From contig AYTS01000024.1 of NCBI GenBank assembly GCA_002009475.1, forward strand, positions 1 through 51,046: a DNA stretch of 51,046 nt, read 5' to 3'. A program made the position numbers and the translations under genes. A model generated the notes under the pieces. The model was not told the origin of the DNA, did not search any database, and saw only the letters and a list, made by a program, of their open reading frames with translations. The stretch comes from Candidatus Brocadia carolinensis. Its GTDB lineage: Bacteria > Planctomycetota > Brocadiia > Brocadiales > Brocadiaceae. This document shows positions 17,463-25,795 of this stretch, piece by piece. Position 1 is the stretch's first letter, and each line of letters starts with the position of its first letter.

Positions 17463-17680
17463 ATTCGTATAAATTATGATACCATCTCAAAAAAAGAGAA
17501 GCAAGTCGTATAATTTCATCACAAATTCAAAAATGACATTTAAAATGTTTAAATATTTTCAAATAAATATCGTGCTGAAGGTAGTGTTATCTATAGTATC
17601 TTGAAAAAAGTACAGAGCAACAGTTTGTATATTAAAGAGGTTTTGATTTTCAGTAAACGAAAGGAGTATAAAAATAATAC

Positions 17681-17706
17681 TTGACAAATAAATAAAAAAG
17701 TATAAT
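17681..17706 (+). promoter_or_regulatory. Promoter of the dcw cluster
   Basis: TTGACA at 17681 and TATAAT at 17701, both perfect hexamers but only 14 bases apart, directly precede the mraZ operator. The short spacing would be poor for sigma-70 unless activated or unless another -35 is used. The rest of 17463-17680 is AT-rich with no gene seen. Confidence 0.5.
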
Positions 17707-17716
17707 GTCATTAGTC

Positions 17717-17755
17717 AAAGTGGTGGAAAGTGGTGAAAAGTGGGAGAAAGTGAAA
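17717..17755 (+). promoter_or_regulatory. MraZ operator: four AAAGTG boxes at 10-bp spacing
   Basis: AAAGTG occurs at 17717, 17727, 17737 and 17747, exactly one helical turn apart; the first three continue AAAGTGG. The array abuts the mraZ ATG at 17756. MraZ is known to bind tandem TGGGN or AAAGTG-type repeats upstream of its own gene. Here the array lies downstream of the -10 box, in the 5' leader, and also supplies the likely ribosome binding site (GGGAG at 17742). Confidence 0.85.
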
Positions 17756-18194
17756 ATGTTCACCGGCGAATATCATCACACGATAGATGATAAAAACAGA
17801 CTAGCCATTCCTGCCCTTCTTCGTGAGTGCATTGATACGAACGTGGAGGGAAAGGGGTTTTTCATAACTCGAGGGCTTGATGGCTGCCTGTTCATGTTTA
17901 CACCAAGTTCATGGCACAACGTAGTTTCAAAAATAGAACAACACTCGTTTGCTGATATGAAGGCGCGTCAATTCCAGCGCCTTTTTTTTTTCCGCGGCAC
18001 AGAAAATTCCTGAATGTGATCCTCAGGGTCGAATACTAATTCCTCAGATCTTAAAAGACTTTGCAAAAATTAAAAAAAATGTTGTGATTGCAGGGTTAAA
18101 TAGGCGTATTGAGATATGGAATGAAAAGAGTTGGAATGATTTTACATTAGAATACGGAAATGCATATGAAGAAATTGCAGAAGGCTTATTTTAA
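17756..18194 (+). CDS. mraZ: Transcriptional regulator MraZ (frameshifted)
   Basis: First gene of the dcw cluster, a ring-forming DNA-binding repressor of its own operon. The N-terminal half is MFTGEYHHTIDDKNRLAIPA, the family's first SpoVT/AbrB-like repeat. A T10 run at 17982-17991 introduces a premature stop. With nine bases the frame continues FFSAAQKIPECDPQGRILIP, the second repeat, and ends EEIAEGLF at 18194. The repaired length is 145 residues, typical for MraZ. I start at ATG 17756, not the in-frame ATG at 17705, because the latter would translate the operator array and MraZ proteins begin MFxG. Autoregulation through the adjoining boxes is expected. Confidence 0.93.
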
Positions 18195-18251
18195 ATGCAT
18201 AAAGTCTCCTGCCAGGAACGGTATGCATCTTTTCCATAATACAGCGATATC

Positions 18252-19151
18252 ATGGAATACCCAACAACCGGTCTTGTGCATACACCGGTATTAACCGAAG
18301 AAGTTCTGAATTATTTACAACCACAATCAGGGCATATTATTTTAGATGGCACTGTTGGCAACGGCGGACATGCAATGAAAATCATGGAGAAAATTCAACC
18401 TCGTGGATTACTGATTGGTATTGATAAGGATAGGGAAATATTACAAGTTGCTAAGCAAACGCTATCAAAAACAGAGGGTGCCTTTAAGCTTTATCATACC
18501 GATTACTCCGAAGTAGATGAAGTATTATACCAGGCAGGAGTTGGTAAGGTTAGTGGGGTGTTACTTGACTTGGGGGCGTCATCCCTGCAGTTTGATCTGG
18601 CAGAACGTGGTTTTAGTTTTTCCAAGGAAGGGCCACTTGACATGAGAATGGACCGCTCTGGGGGTGTTACTGCACAGGATTTAATCCGGAGGTTATCTGA
18701 GCGGGAATTGGGAGAGTTATTAAAAAAATATGGTGAAGAGCGATGGTCAAAAAGGGTTGCAAGAGCCGTACAAAGGGAAGAAAGGGGGGTAGGGATTACT
18801 TCAACACGACAACTGGCTACGGTCGTTGAGCGGGTCGTTCCGCGGGGAAAGAGCAAAATCCATCCTGCAACGAGAGTATTCCAGGCCTTGAGAATTGCGG
18901 TAAACAAGGAGTTGGAGAGTTTAGAGGTTTTTTTAGATAAAATCCATAATTATATGATGACAGGGGCTCGTATCGTTATTATCAGTTTTCATTCCCTTGA
19001 GGATCGTATGGTAAAGAAAAATTTCATAGAGAGAGCGAATCATGATGTATTTAAGATACTTACCAAGAAGCCGGTAACTCCCTGTGAGGCTGAGATGGAA
19101 AAAAATGTCCGATGCAGGAGCGCGAAACTTAGAGCGGCAGAAAGGATGTAA
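18252..19151 (+). CDS. rsmH: 16S rRNA (cytosine-1402 N4)-methyltransferase
   Basis: A 299-residue SAM-dependent methyltransferase (MraW) acting on the 30S decoding site. It begins HTPVLTEEVLNYLQP, followed by the SAM loop LDGTVGNGGHAMKI (around 32-45). LLDLGASSLQFDLAERGFSF and RVFQALRIAVNKELESLE follow, with the C-terminal ISFHSLEDRMVKKNF. Length and position, second in the dcw cluster, are canonical. Its stop is one base before the ftsL-like ATG. Confidence 0.97.
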   Translation: MEYPTTGLVHTPVLTEEVLNYLQPQSGHIILDGTVGNGGHAMKIMEKIQPRGLLIGIDKDREILQVAKQTLSKTEGAFKLYHTDYSEVDEVLYQAGVGKVSGVLLDLGASSLQFDLAERGFSFSKEGPLDMRMDRSGGVTAQDLIRRLSERELGELLKKYGEERWSKRVARAVQREERGVGITSTRQLATVVERVVPRGKSKIHPATRVFQALRIAVNKELESLEVFLDKIHNYMMTGARIVIISFHSLEDRMVKKNFIERANHDVFKILTKKPVTPCEAEMEKNVRCRSAKLRAAERM

Positions 19152-19152
19152 T

Positions 19153-19521
19153 ATGGGTATATCACGAATGTTATTGATGTTTACTATTACTATCGCAATG
19201 GCAATATTTGTTGTGTCAGAAAGAAATAAAATTATAGAAACAGGATACGTGGTGGCGAAATTACAGAGGAATTGTGATGAGCTATTAGAAAGGAACAGGA
19301 AACTGAATTACTATGTTGGCCGGTTAAAATCTCCTGAGGTTATTGTCTATAAGGTACAATCTCTAAAATTGCCCATTGTTCCCCAGGAAGGCGGAGCGGG
19401 GATGATAGCTGGGCATTTAAATTTGAAAAAGGATGTAGTGAAGGCGATGAAAACGGTTGTTCATAAGGATATATTTACGCAAAAGGTATCCAGGGTAGAT
19501 TGTTGTTCATTGCATAATTAG
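19153..19521 (+). CDS. ftsL: FtsL-like cell-division protein
   Basis: A 122-residue bitopic membrane protein: a short N-terminus, one membrane helix (LLMFTITIAMAIFVV), and a coiled-coil segment rich in Glu, Leu and Asn (about 35-70, KLQRNCDELLERNRKLNYYVG). This layout and the place between rsmH and ftsI match FtsL, which bridges FtsB and FtsQ in the divisome. Sequence conservation of FtsL is always low, so the call rests on topology and synteny. The ATG at 19153 is one base after the rsmH stop. A long hairpin follows before ftsI. Confidence 0.75.
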   Translation: MGISRMLLMFTITIAMAIFVVSERNKIIETGYVVAKLQRNCDELLERNRKLNYYVGRLKSPEVIVYKVQSLKLPIVPQEGGAGMIAGHLNLKKDVVKAMKTVVHKDIFTQKVSRVDCCSLHN

Positions 19522-19560
19522 AATCCCGGGTGTTTTGTGGTTTATGTTGAGCCCTCCTCC

Positions 19561-19605
19561 CGGACGCTTTCGGGGTAATGTTGTTTTTTATCTCGAAAGC
19601 GTCCG
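19561..19605 (+). repeat. Perfect 12-bp inverted repeat between ftsL and ftsI
   Basis: CGGACGCTTTCG at 19561 and its exact complement CGAAAGCGTCCG at 19594 flank a 21-base loop, in the 138-base gap inside the dcw operon. The following AAAATTTTAATC is not a T-tract, so it is not a classical terminator. RNA processing, attenuation or a mobile hairpin are possible. Confidence 0.7.
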
Positions 19606-19659
19606 AAAATTTTAATCTATTTGATTTCATTTTGTTCATTTTGTGGAGTTGCCAACGTG

Positions 19660-21372
19660 ATGCCGTTGAAAAAGCATAAATTTCTAGCGAATATTACGGG
19701 TGTTCTTCTTATCCTTGCTTTTCTTGCTTTAGCCGTTCATCTGGGGAGTATTCAGTTAATTGATCATGATAAATACAGCAAATTAGCAAGAGTGCAGCAA
19801 TGTAAAAAGGTTGATTTGCCGGCAAGAAGAGGGTCGATCTTGGATAGAAACGGGCTTACCCTTGCAGAATCTTTGCAAGTGGACTCTGTTTATGCAGATC
19901 CCTCAGAAATTGACGATATTCCTGCTACAGCACATCGGTTAGGTGCAATCTTAAAGCTTAATGCTTCGAAATTGACGAAACTCCTGAACAAGGACAAACG
20001 ATTTGTCTGGATTAAACGGAAGATAGGTGATGAAGAGCTTAATGCTGTCACAAAATTATCTTTAAAAGGGGTCTCTGTAAAACACGAGTATCACCGGTTT
20101 TATCCTAACGGGAGTTTAGGTAGCCACGTTCTTGGATTTACCAATATTGACGAGAAGGGACTCGAGGGTATTGAGCTATCGTTCGATGATGTGCTATCCG
20201 GAGAACCAGGATATAAACTGATCAACCGGGATGCGCTGCAACGTCAGATTATCACACCAGAGGCTGAGATCCTGTTGCCTCGGCACGGAAACCATGTTGC
20301 TCTGACAATTGATGCTAACATTCAGCAGATTACGGAAGATGAGCTTGAAATTGCTTATGAAAAATGGAAGCCCTTGTCCGCAACAGCAGTTGTCATGAAT
20401 CCCATGAACGGCGAAGTATTGGCAATGGCCAATTATCCCACATTTGATCCCAACCATTTGAAGAAATATCCTCCACACGCAAGGAGGAATTTAGCCATTA
20501 CAGACAGCTACGAGCCTGGTTCATTGATAAAACCCATCGTGATTTCAGGTGCTTTTGAGCATGGTTTGGCGAAGCCGGAAGAGGTTGTTTTCTGTGAGCA
20601 TGGCAATGCTGTGATCGAGGGGAGAAGGTTGGGCGATACTCATGCATACGGGAATCTCACGATTTCCGATATTATTGCAAATTCAAGCAATATCGGAATG
20701 GCTAAAGTAGGATTGCGTATGGGGAATGAGCGGATGTACCGGTATCTTAAGCAATTCAATCTCGGAGAGAAGACAGGGATTGAACTGCCGGGTGAAATTG
20801 GAGGTATTTTTCGTCCCCTGAAACAATGGTCAAAGAAATATTCTCTCATATCCGTTTCAATAGGGCATGAGATTGCGGTTACACCCCTTCAGTTTGTTAC
20901 AGCTTTTTGCAGCATTCCGAACGGCGGGCAATTGATCAAACCTAAAATTGCTAAATCAACGATAAGCAATGATAATAAAAGAAAAGAAGAATTTCGGCCT
21001 GCACAAGATATTAAACGGGTAATGAATCCAAATGTCGCACGTTCAATCATGAATCCTATTTTAATGAAGGTCGTTACCGATGGTACAGGGAAAAATGCAT
21101 ATCTCCAGGACTTTGATGTTGCAGGAAAGACGGGAACATCTCAGAAAATTCATGGAGGGGGAGGATACTCTCATGATAAACATGTAGGTTCTTTTGTTGC
21201 ATACGCCCCTGCTGAGCGCCCCCGCATTTGTGTGTTAGTTATGATCAACGAGCCCCGGAATGGAGAGTACTATGGTGGTACGGTTGCAGCCCCCGTTGTC
21301 AGAGAAATCATTCTGCGGTCACTTATTTATTTGGGCGAAGAACCAGCGAAGTTTAAAATGGCAATGCAATGA
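19660..21372 (+). CDS. ftsI: Division-type peptidoglycan transpeptidase (class B PBP, FtsI)
   Basis: A 570-residue class B penicillin-binding protein. An N-terminal membrane anchor (about 12-32) precedes the dimerisation domain with LPARRGSILDRNG. The transpeptidase domain has all three motifs: SxxK as S288-L-I-K291 (EPGSLIKP), SSN at 342-344 and KTGT at 490. It cross-links septal peptidoglycan with FtsW. There is no PASTA domain. I start at ATG 19660 (or GTG 19657), with GGAG upstream, rather than TTG 19621. The usual Thr after the catalytic Ser is Leu here, a mild variation. The intact active site argues for real peptidoglycan synthesis in this organism. Confidence 0.95.
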   Translation: MPLKKHKFLANITGVLLILAFLALAVHLGSIQLIDHDKYSKLARVQQCKKVDLPARRGSILDRNGLTLAESLQVDSVYADPSEIDDIPATAHRLGAILKLNASKLTKLLNKDKRFVWIKRKIGDEELNAVTKLSLKGVSVKHEYHRFYPNGSLGSHVLGFTNIDEKGLEGIELSFDDVLSGEPGYKLINRDALQRQIITPEAEILLPRHGNHVALTIDANIQQITEDELEIAYEKWKPLSATAVVMNPMNGEVLAMANYPTFDPNHLKKYPPHARRNLAITDSYEPGSLIKPIVISGAFEHGLAKPEEVVFCEHGNAVIEGRRLGDTHAYGNLTISDIIANSSNIGMAKVGLRMGNERMYRYLKQFNLGEKTGIELPGEIGGIFRPLKQWSKKYSLISVSIGHEIAVTPLQFVTAFCSIPNGGQLIKPKIAKSTISNDNKRKEEFRPAQDIKRVMNPNVARSIMNPILMKVVTDGTGKNAYLQDFDVAGKTGTSQKIHGGGGYSHDKHVGSFVAYAPAERPRICVLVMINEPRNGEYYGGTVAAPVVREIILRSLIYLGEEPAKFKMAMQ

Positions 21373-21488
21373 TTATGTCAAATCACACGTTGTTCATTTG
21401 AGACGGGGTATGACAACAAGATCCTGGCGACTTAAAAGCAGGAATCTTTGTGATACAGTATTTGATGCGCTGAATCGAGGAGGAAAAG

Positions 21489-21767
21489 ATGATGCAAAAA
21501 GAAATCGAAAAGCAGAATCTCGTTTTAAGATACAATTTGTATAAAACTGAAAAAGAGCTTGCCGTGTCGCTGACTCATAATGGTGAAATTCTTGATAAGC
21601 TTTTACGTGAATATGCCGGGGAGGTAGATAGGGTTAACAAAACGAGTTGTTTAAACGAACGGATCGTTCGGCCGGGAGGGATAAAACCACAAGGGTTTGA
21701 TGCAACATTGAAAATAAATTTTTTCCCTCCACAAAGGAAAAGTGGGATTTTGAAGAAGGCAAAGTAG
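21489..21767 (+). CDS. Small hypothetical protein between ftsI and murE
   Basis: A 92-residue basic protein of unknown function. A strong Shine-Dalgarno (GAGGAGG) precedes tandem ATGs at 21489 and 21492, and the stop touches the murE start. The first half (about 1-50) is charged and helix-prone (KEIEKQNLVLRYNLYKTEKE); the second half is Pro/Gly/Lys-rich. An overlapping frame from ATG 21410 encodes MTTRSWRLKSRNLCDTV and would fuse to it if one A were removed near 21495, giving about 118 residues; that alternative cannot be settled. Its dcw position suggests an envelope or division role; no domain is recognised. Confidence 0.6.
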   Translation: MMQKEIEKQNLVLRYNLYKTEKELAVSLTHNGEILDKLLREYAGEVDRVNKTSCLNERIVRPGGIKPQGFDATLKINFFPPQRKSGILKKAK

Positions 21768-23237
21768 ATGGTTACGAAATTAAGTGAGCTTTGTTCCTGC
21801 TTAAAAGAATATACTTCCTGTGATTTTGTGGAGGGGGAAGTGTGCGGGATATCACACGACTCACGGAAAATAAAAAAGGGATATGTGTTTGTTGCTATCA
21901 AAGGTCATAAGGTAGACGGGCATAATTTCATTGCAACTGCAATTGAAAAAGGGGCTGCTGCCCTTGTTGTAGAAAAAAGGACAGAGGCAACTCCACGAAT
22001 ACCACAGATTGTGGTACCTCACACACGTCCCGCACTGGCAGTTATGAGTAACTGGTTTTATGGAGAGCCTTCTGCTCAAATGAGCGTAATTGGCATTACC
22101 GGGACGAACGGTAAAACAACCACTTCCTATTTTACGAAGTCAATTATTGAGTCTGCTGGCAATAAGACGGGACTGATCGGCACGATTCAGTATCAGATAG
22201 GCGGACGGGTAATCCCTGCACAGGAAACAACGCCTGAATCGGTCGAATTGCACGGTTATTTTGCAGAGATGCTCAAGTCAGGTATACGATATGCTGTAAT
22301 AGAAGTATCTTCTCACGCCCTTTCTCAGTGTCGTGTAGAAGGGGTTTGTTTTCGTTCGGCAATTTTTACGAATTTATCAGTCGAGCATCTTGATTATCAC
22401 ACGGATATCCGAAATTATAGAACCGAAAAGCTAAAATTGGTAAAGGGATTGAGTCCAGATGCGTTTGCAATATTGAATGCTGATGATAATGCCAGTAAGC
22501 ATTTTGCTGAATGCACAAAGTCTCAGGTAGTCTGGTATGGCATAAAGAAAAAAAATGCAGATGTGACTGCTGAAATACAGCAGGAAGATGTTAATACAAC
22601 ACAAATATTACTGAATTCCCCCTGGGGTAAAATACCGATCAATCTGAATTTAATCGGAAAACATAACGTTTACAACGCATTGGCGGCTGCTGCAAATGGG
22701 CTGGCGTTGGGTTTTACCCTAGATACGGTAAAAACCGGTATTGAATCGTTAAAAACGGTACCCGGCCGTCTGGAAAGAATTGACTGTGGACAGGATTATG
22801 CTGTCTATGTTGATTTTGCCCATACTCATCAGGCGCTCCAGCTAGTTTTACGTACCCTTCGGGAGGTTACAAAAGGGCGTATTATCCTCGTCTTCGGATG
22901 TGGTGGAGATAGAGATCGGAAAAAAAGGTCCAAGATGGGGCATGTTGCAGAAAAATATTCAGACCTTTTCTGGATAACAAGCGATAATCCTCGTTCAGAA
23001 GACCCCAACCATATTATCCGCGAGATTCAAAAAGGCGTAAAGAAAGAATCCTGTTTCCGGGTGCAGGCTGATAGAAGGACTGCCATTGAAGAAGCCATTT
23101 CAGAAGCAACTGGGGGTGATGTTGTGATCATTGCAGGAAAGGGTCACGAACAAAATCAGATAGCAAAGGGCGTCACCATTTCTTTTGATGATCGTGAGGT
23201 TGTAAGGCAAATGTTACAGAGTAGCATGGTATCGTAG
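21768..23237 (+). CDS. murE: UDP-MurNAc-L-Ala-D-Glu:meso-diaminopimelate ligase
   Basis: A 489-residue cytosolic Mur ligase adding the third residue of the stem peptide. The ATP-binding loop is GITGTNGKTTTSYF (about 108-121), with EVSSHALSQ and GCGGDRDRKKRSKMG characteristic of MurE. The substrate-selecting motif is DNPRSEDP at 406-413; DNPR marks enzymes that add meso-diaminopimelate rather than lysine, so this is Gram-negative-type peptidoglycan. It directly abuts the hypothetical gene before it and precedes murF by 20 bases. Confidence 0.97.
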   Translation: MVTKLSELCSCLKEYTSCDFVEGEVCGISHDSRKIKKGYVFVAIKGHKVDGHNFIATAIEKGAAALVVEKRTEATPRIPQIVVPHTRPALAVMSNWFYGEPSAQMSVIGITGTNGKTTTSYFTKSIIESAGNKTGLIGTIQYQIGGRVIPAQETTPESVELHGYFAEMLKSGIRYAVIEVSSHALSQCRVEGVCFRSAIFTNLSVEHLDYHTDIRNYRTEKLKLVKGLSPDAFAILNADDNASKHFAECTKSQVVWYGIKKKNADVTAEIQQEDVNTTQILLNSPWGKIPINLNLIGKHNVYNALAAAANGLALGFTLDTVKTGIESLKTVPGRLERIDCGQDYAVYVDFAHTHQALQLVLRTLREVTKGRIILVFGCGGDRDRKKRSKMGHVAEKYSDLFWITSDNPRSEDPNHIIREIQKGVKKESCFRVQADRRTAIEEAISEATGGDVVIIAGKGHEQNQIAKGVTISFDDREVVRQMLQSSMVS

Positions 23238-23257
23238 ACTGAAAGACGAGATACGAA

Positions 23258-24670
23258 ATGGAAAACCTGTATTTCAATGAGATTGTAGAAGCTGTTAACG
23301 GGCAAATGCTCTGCACCGGGAAGAATGTGAAGGTAAAAGGTGTATCGATAGACAGCCGAACGGTTCAAAAGGGTGATATTTTTTTTGCGCTCAAAGGGGA
23401 ACGTGTTGATGGTCACCACTATATCGTACCGGCAAGGAAGGCTGGGGCTGCGGGTGCAGTGGTTTCGCATTTGGGAAAAGCTGATTTAGGGCATGAGCAG
23501 TTCCCGGTGATTCGCGTAAAAGATACAGTGACGGCACTCGGCGATTTGGCGAGGTATTACCGTCAGAAATTAACGACGAAAATTATTGGTATTACCGGAA
23601 GTAACGGGAAAACGACTACGAAAGAAATGACATATCACCTGTTATCTCAGTTTGGATCAGCAGTAAGATCACAAAAAAGCTTTAATAATTTTATTGGCGT
23701 ACCGGTATCACTATTTGAAATAGAAAATAAGCATCAATATGGGGTGCTTGAGATGGGTACCAATGCTCCGGGAGAAATCCGGCGTTTGTCTGAAATTGGC
23801 TCCCCTGATATTGCAGTAATTCTAAACGTTTCCCAAACGCATCTGGAAGGCCTTGGGAGCACGGATGGGGTTGCATCGGCAAAAGGGGAAATACTGGAAA
23901 ATCTTCGCAAGGAGGGAGTGTTTGTATATAACGTTGATAATCTATGGTGTGTCAAGATTGCCGATGGATTTAAAGGGAAAAAAGTAGGCTTTGGGTTTGG
24001 CCCTCATGCACATATACAGTGTACAAACACAAAGAAAGAAGACGGAGGATATCGTTTGGTAATTAACGAATGCCTTGAAATTTATCTTCCGGTTCCCGGG
24101 TATCATAATATTAGTAACTGTTTGGCATCTTTAGCAATTTGTCATGCATTAGGCCACAATATTTACCAGCGAAAAGAGCTGTTTGCTTCGTTTCAACTTC
24201 CTCAGATGAGAATTGAGCATCAACGTATTGGGAATATTACCTTTATTAATGATGCGTACAATGCAAATCCACAATCAGTCCGGGCAGCGCTGGCGTATCT
24301 TCATGAGATGGATACAAAAGGCAGAAAGGTGTTTATTTGTGGGGACATGTTGGAATTGGGAAGTGACACAGTTCAATTGCATAGGGAAATCGGGGAGACG
24401 GTGGCTCACCTTGGCATTGATTTGTTGTGGACGGTGGGACGTTTTGCTGCAGAAGTTGCAACAGCCGCAAAATTGGCAGGTATGCCGGATAGACGGGTTG
24501 TCAGCTTTAGAGACATCACTGAAATTGTAGTCTCTGAAATGAGCGAATTCAGAGAAAATGATACAGTTTTAATCAAGGGTTCCAGGGGGATGCGCATGGA
24601 ACAGGTTATTGAAAAATTCCGGAACTATGGGGTGCATTCATTCAACTCCAGAGGCTTAACTGTGATGTGA
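23258..24670 (+). CDS. murF: UDP-MurNAc-tripeptide:D-alanyl-D-alanine ligase
   Basis: A 470-residue Mur ligase that completes the UDP-MurNAc-pentapeptide. The ATP loop is GITGSNGKTTTKEM (about 110-123), and YGVLEMGTNAPGEI, INDAYNANPQS and FICGDMLELG are MurF signatures. Length and order after murE are canonical. An intact T8 run at 23389-23396 inside the gene shows that not all long homopolymers in this sequence are wrong. Confidence 0.97.
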   Translation: MENLYFNEIVEAVNGQMLCTGKNVKVKGVSIDSRTVQKGDIFFALKGERVDGHHYIVPARKAGAAGAVVSHLGKADLGHEQFPVIRVKDTVTALGDLARYYRQKLTTKIIGITGSNGKTTTKEMTYHLLSQFGSAVRSQKSFNNFIGVPVSLFEIENKHQYGVLEMGTNAPGEIRRLSEIGSPDIAVILNVSQTHLEGLGSTDGVASAKGEILENLRKEGVFVYNVDNLWCVKIADGFKGKKVGFGFGPHAHIQCTNTKKEDGGYRLVINECLEIYLPVPGYHNISNCLASLAICHALGHNIYQRKELFASFQLPQMRIEHQRIGNITFINDAYNANPQSVRAALAYLHEMDTKGRKVFICGDMLELGSDTVQLHREIGETVAHLGIDLLWTVGRFAAEVATAAKLAGMPDRRVVSFRDITEIVVSEMSEFRENDTVLIKGSRGMRMEQVIEKFRNYGVHSFNSRGLTVM

Positions 24671-24703
24671 TGGTTAGGGGTCTGTAACAAAGGGAAACGT
24701 GTC

Positions 24704-25782
24704 TTGCTATACCATTTATTTTCATCATTAAATTCGCTGGATATTATCAAATACATATCATTTCGTTCGTGCCTGGCGGCCTTTACGGCATTTTTTATCA
24801 GCATAGTTTTTGGTCACTGGTTTATCAAAAGGCTTCGGGCGTTAAAAGTTGGTGAAGATACCACAAAAACTGACTCAGAAGAACTCAAACGTATGCACTC
24901 TGACAAAAAAAAATACGCCAACTATGGGCGGTATTATTGTTATTGCAGCCATTTTCATTTCAACCCTCCTTTGGTGTAATGTTTATAATGGGTATATCCT
25001 TTTGCTCATATTTACCCTGATATGGTTTGGTGTCCTTGGGTTTATTGACGACTACATCAAACTAACCCAGTCGAAGTCTGCAGGTTTGACGGATAAGTCA
25101 AAATTATTGTTTCAGTCGGCGTTAGGGCTGATTTTGGGATTGATATTGTACTTTCACATGAAAAAATTTAGCTGGGGTACGCACCTTGTCATTCCTGTGT
25201 TAAAAGGCTTTCATCCTGATTTAGGGCCTTTCTACATTATCGTGGTCGCTTTTTTTTATTGTAGGCATGTCGAATGCCGTAAATCTTACGGACGGGTTGG
25301 ATGGCCTGGCAATCGGATGTGGTATAATCGCGGGAATAGCTTTTGCCGTCATTTCCTATGTTTCCGGGAGGGTTGATTTCAGTGATTATTTAAGGATTCC
25401 TTATGTTCCTGGCAGTGGAGAGCTGAGTGTTTTTTGCGCTGCACTTGCAGGAGGAGGGCTGGGGTTCTTGTGGTACAATTCTTTTCCGGCACAAGTTTTT
25501 ATGGGGGATACAGGTTCCCTCGCCCTGGGCGGTGTGCTAGGATTAGTTTCAATTATGGTAAAACAAGAAGTGTTAATGATTGTCGTTGGTGGCATTTTTA
25601 TTGCTGAAGCAGTTTCTGTACTCATGCAGGTGTCCTTCTATAAGATGACAAAGAAAAGGATTTTCCGCTGTGCACCCCTGCATCATCACTTCCAGTTTAA
25701 AGGATGGCATGAGTCGAAGGTAACTATCAGGTTTTGGGTGATCACCGCTTTGCTGGCAGTAGGTAGTTTCATGTTATTATGA
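24704..25782 (+). CDS. mraY: Phospho-MurNAc-pentapeptide transferase (two frameshifts)
   Basis: An integral-membrane enzyme forming lipid I from UDP-MurNAc-pentapeptide and undecaprenyl phosphate. It is split into three frames. Removing one A from A9 at 24905-24913 gives HSDKKNTPTMGGIIVI; removing one T from T8 at 25250-25257 gives VVAFFIVGMSNAVNLTDGLDG. All MraY hallmarks are then in line: TPTMGG, FIDDYIK, NLTDGLDGLA, FMGDTGSLALGG and APLHHHFQFKGW. The repaired length is 358 residues with about ten membrane helices. The start is a TTG at 24704 with AAAGGGA upstream. As an essential single-pathway enzyme, it is a strong argument that the breaks are not real. Confidence 0.94.
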
Positions 25783-25795
25783 AGGGGACATACTG

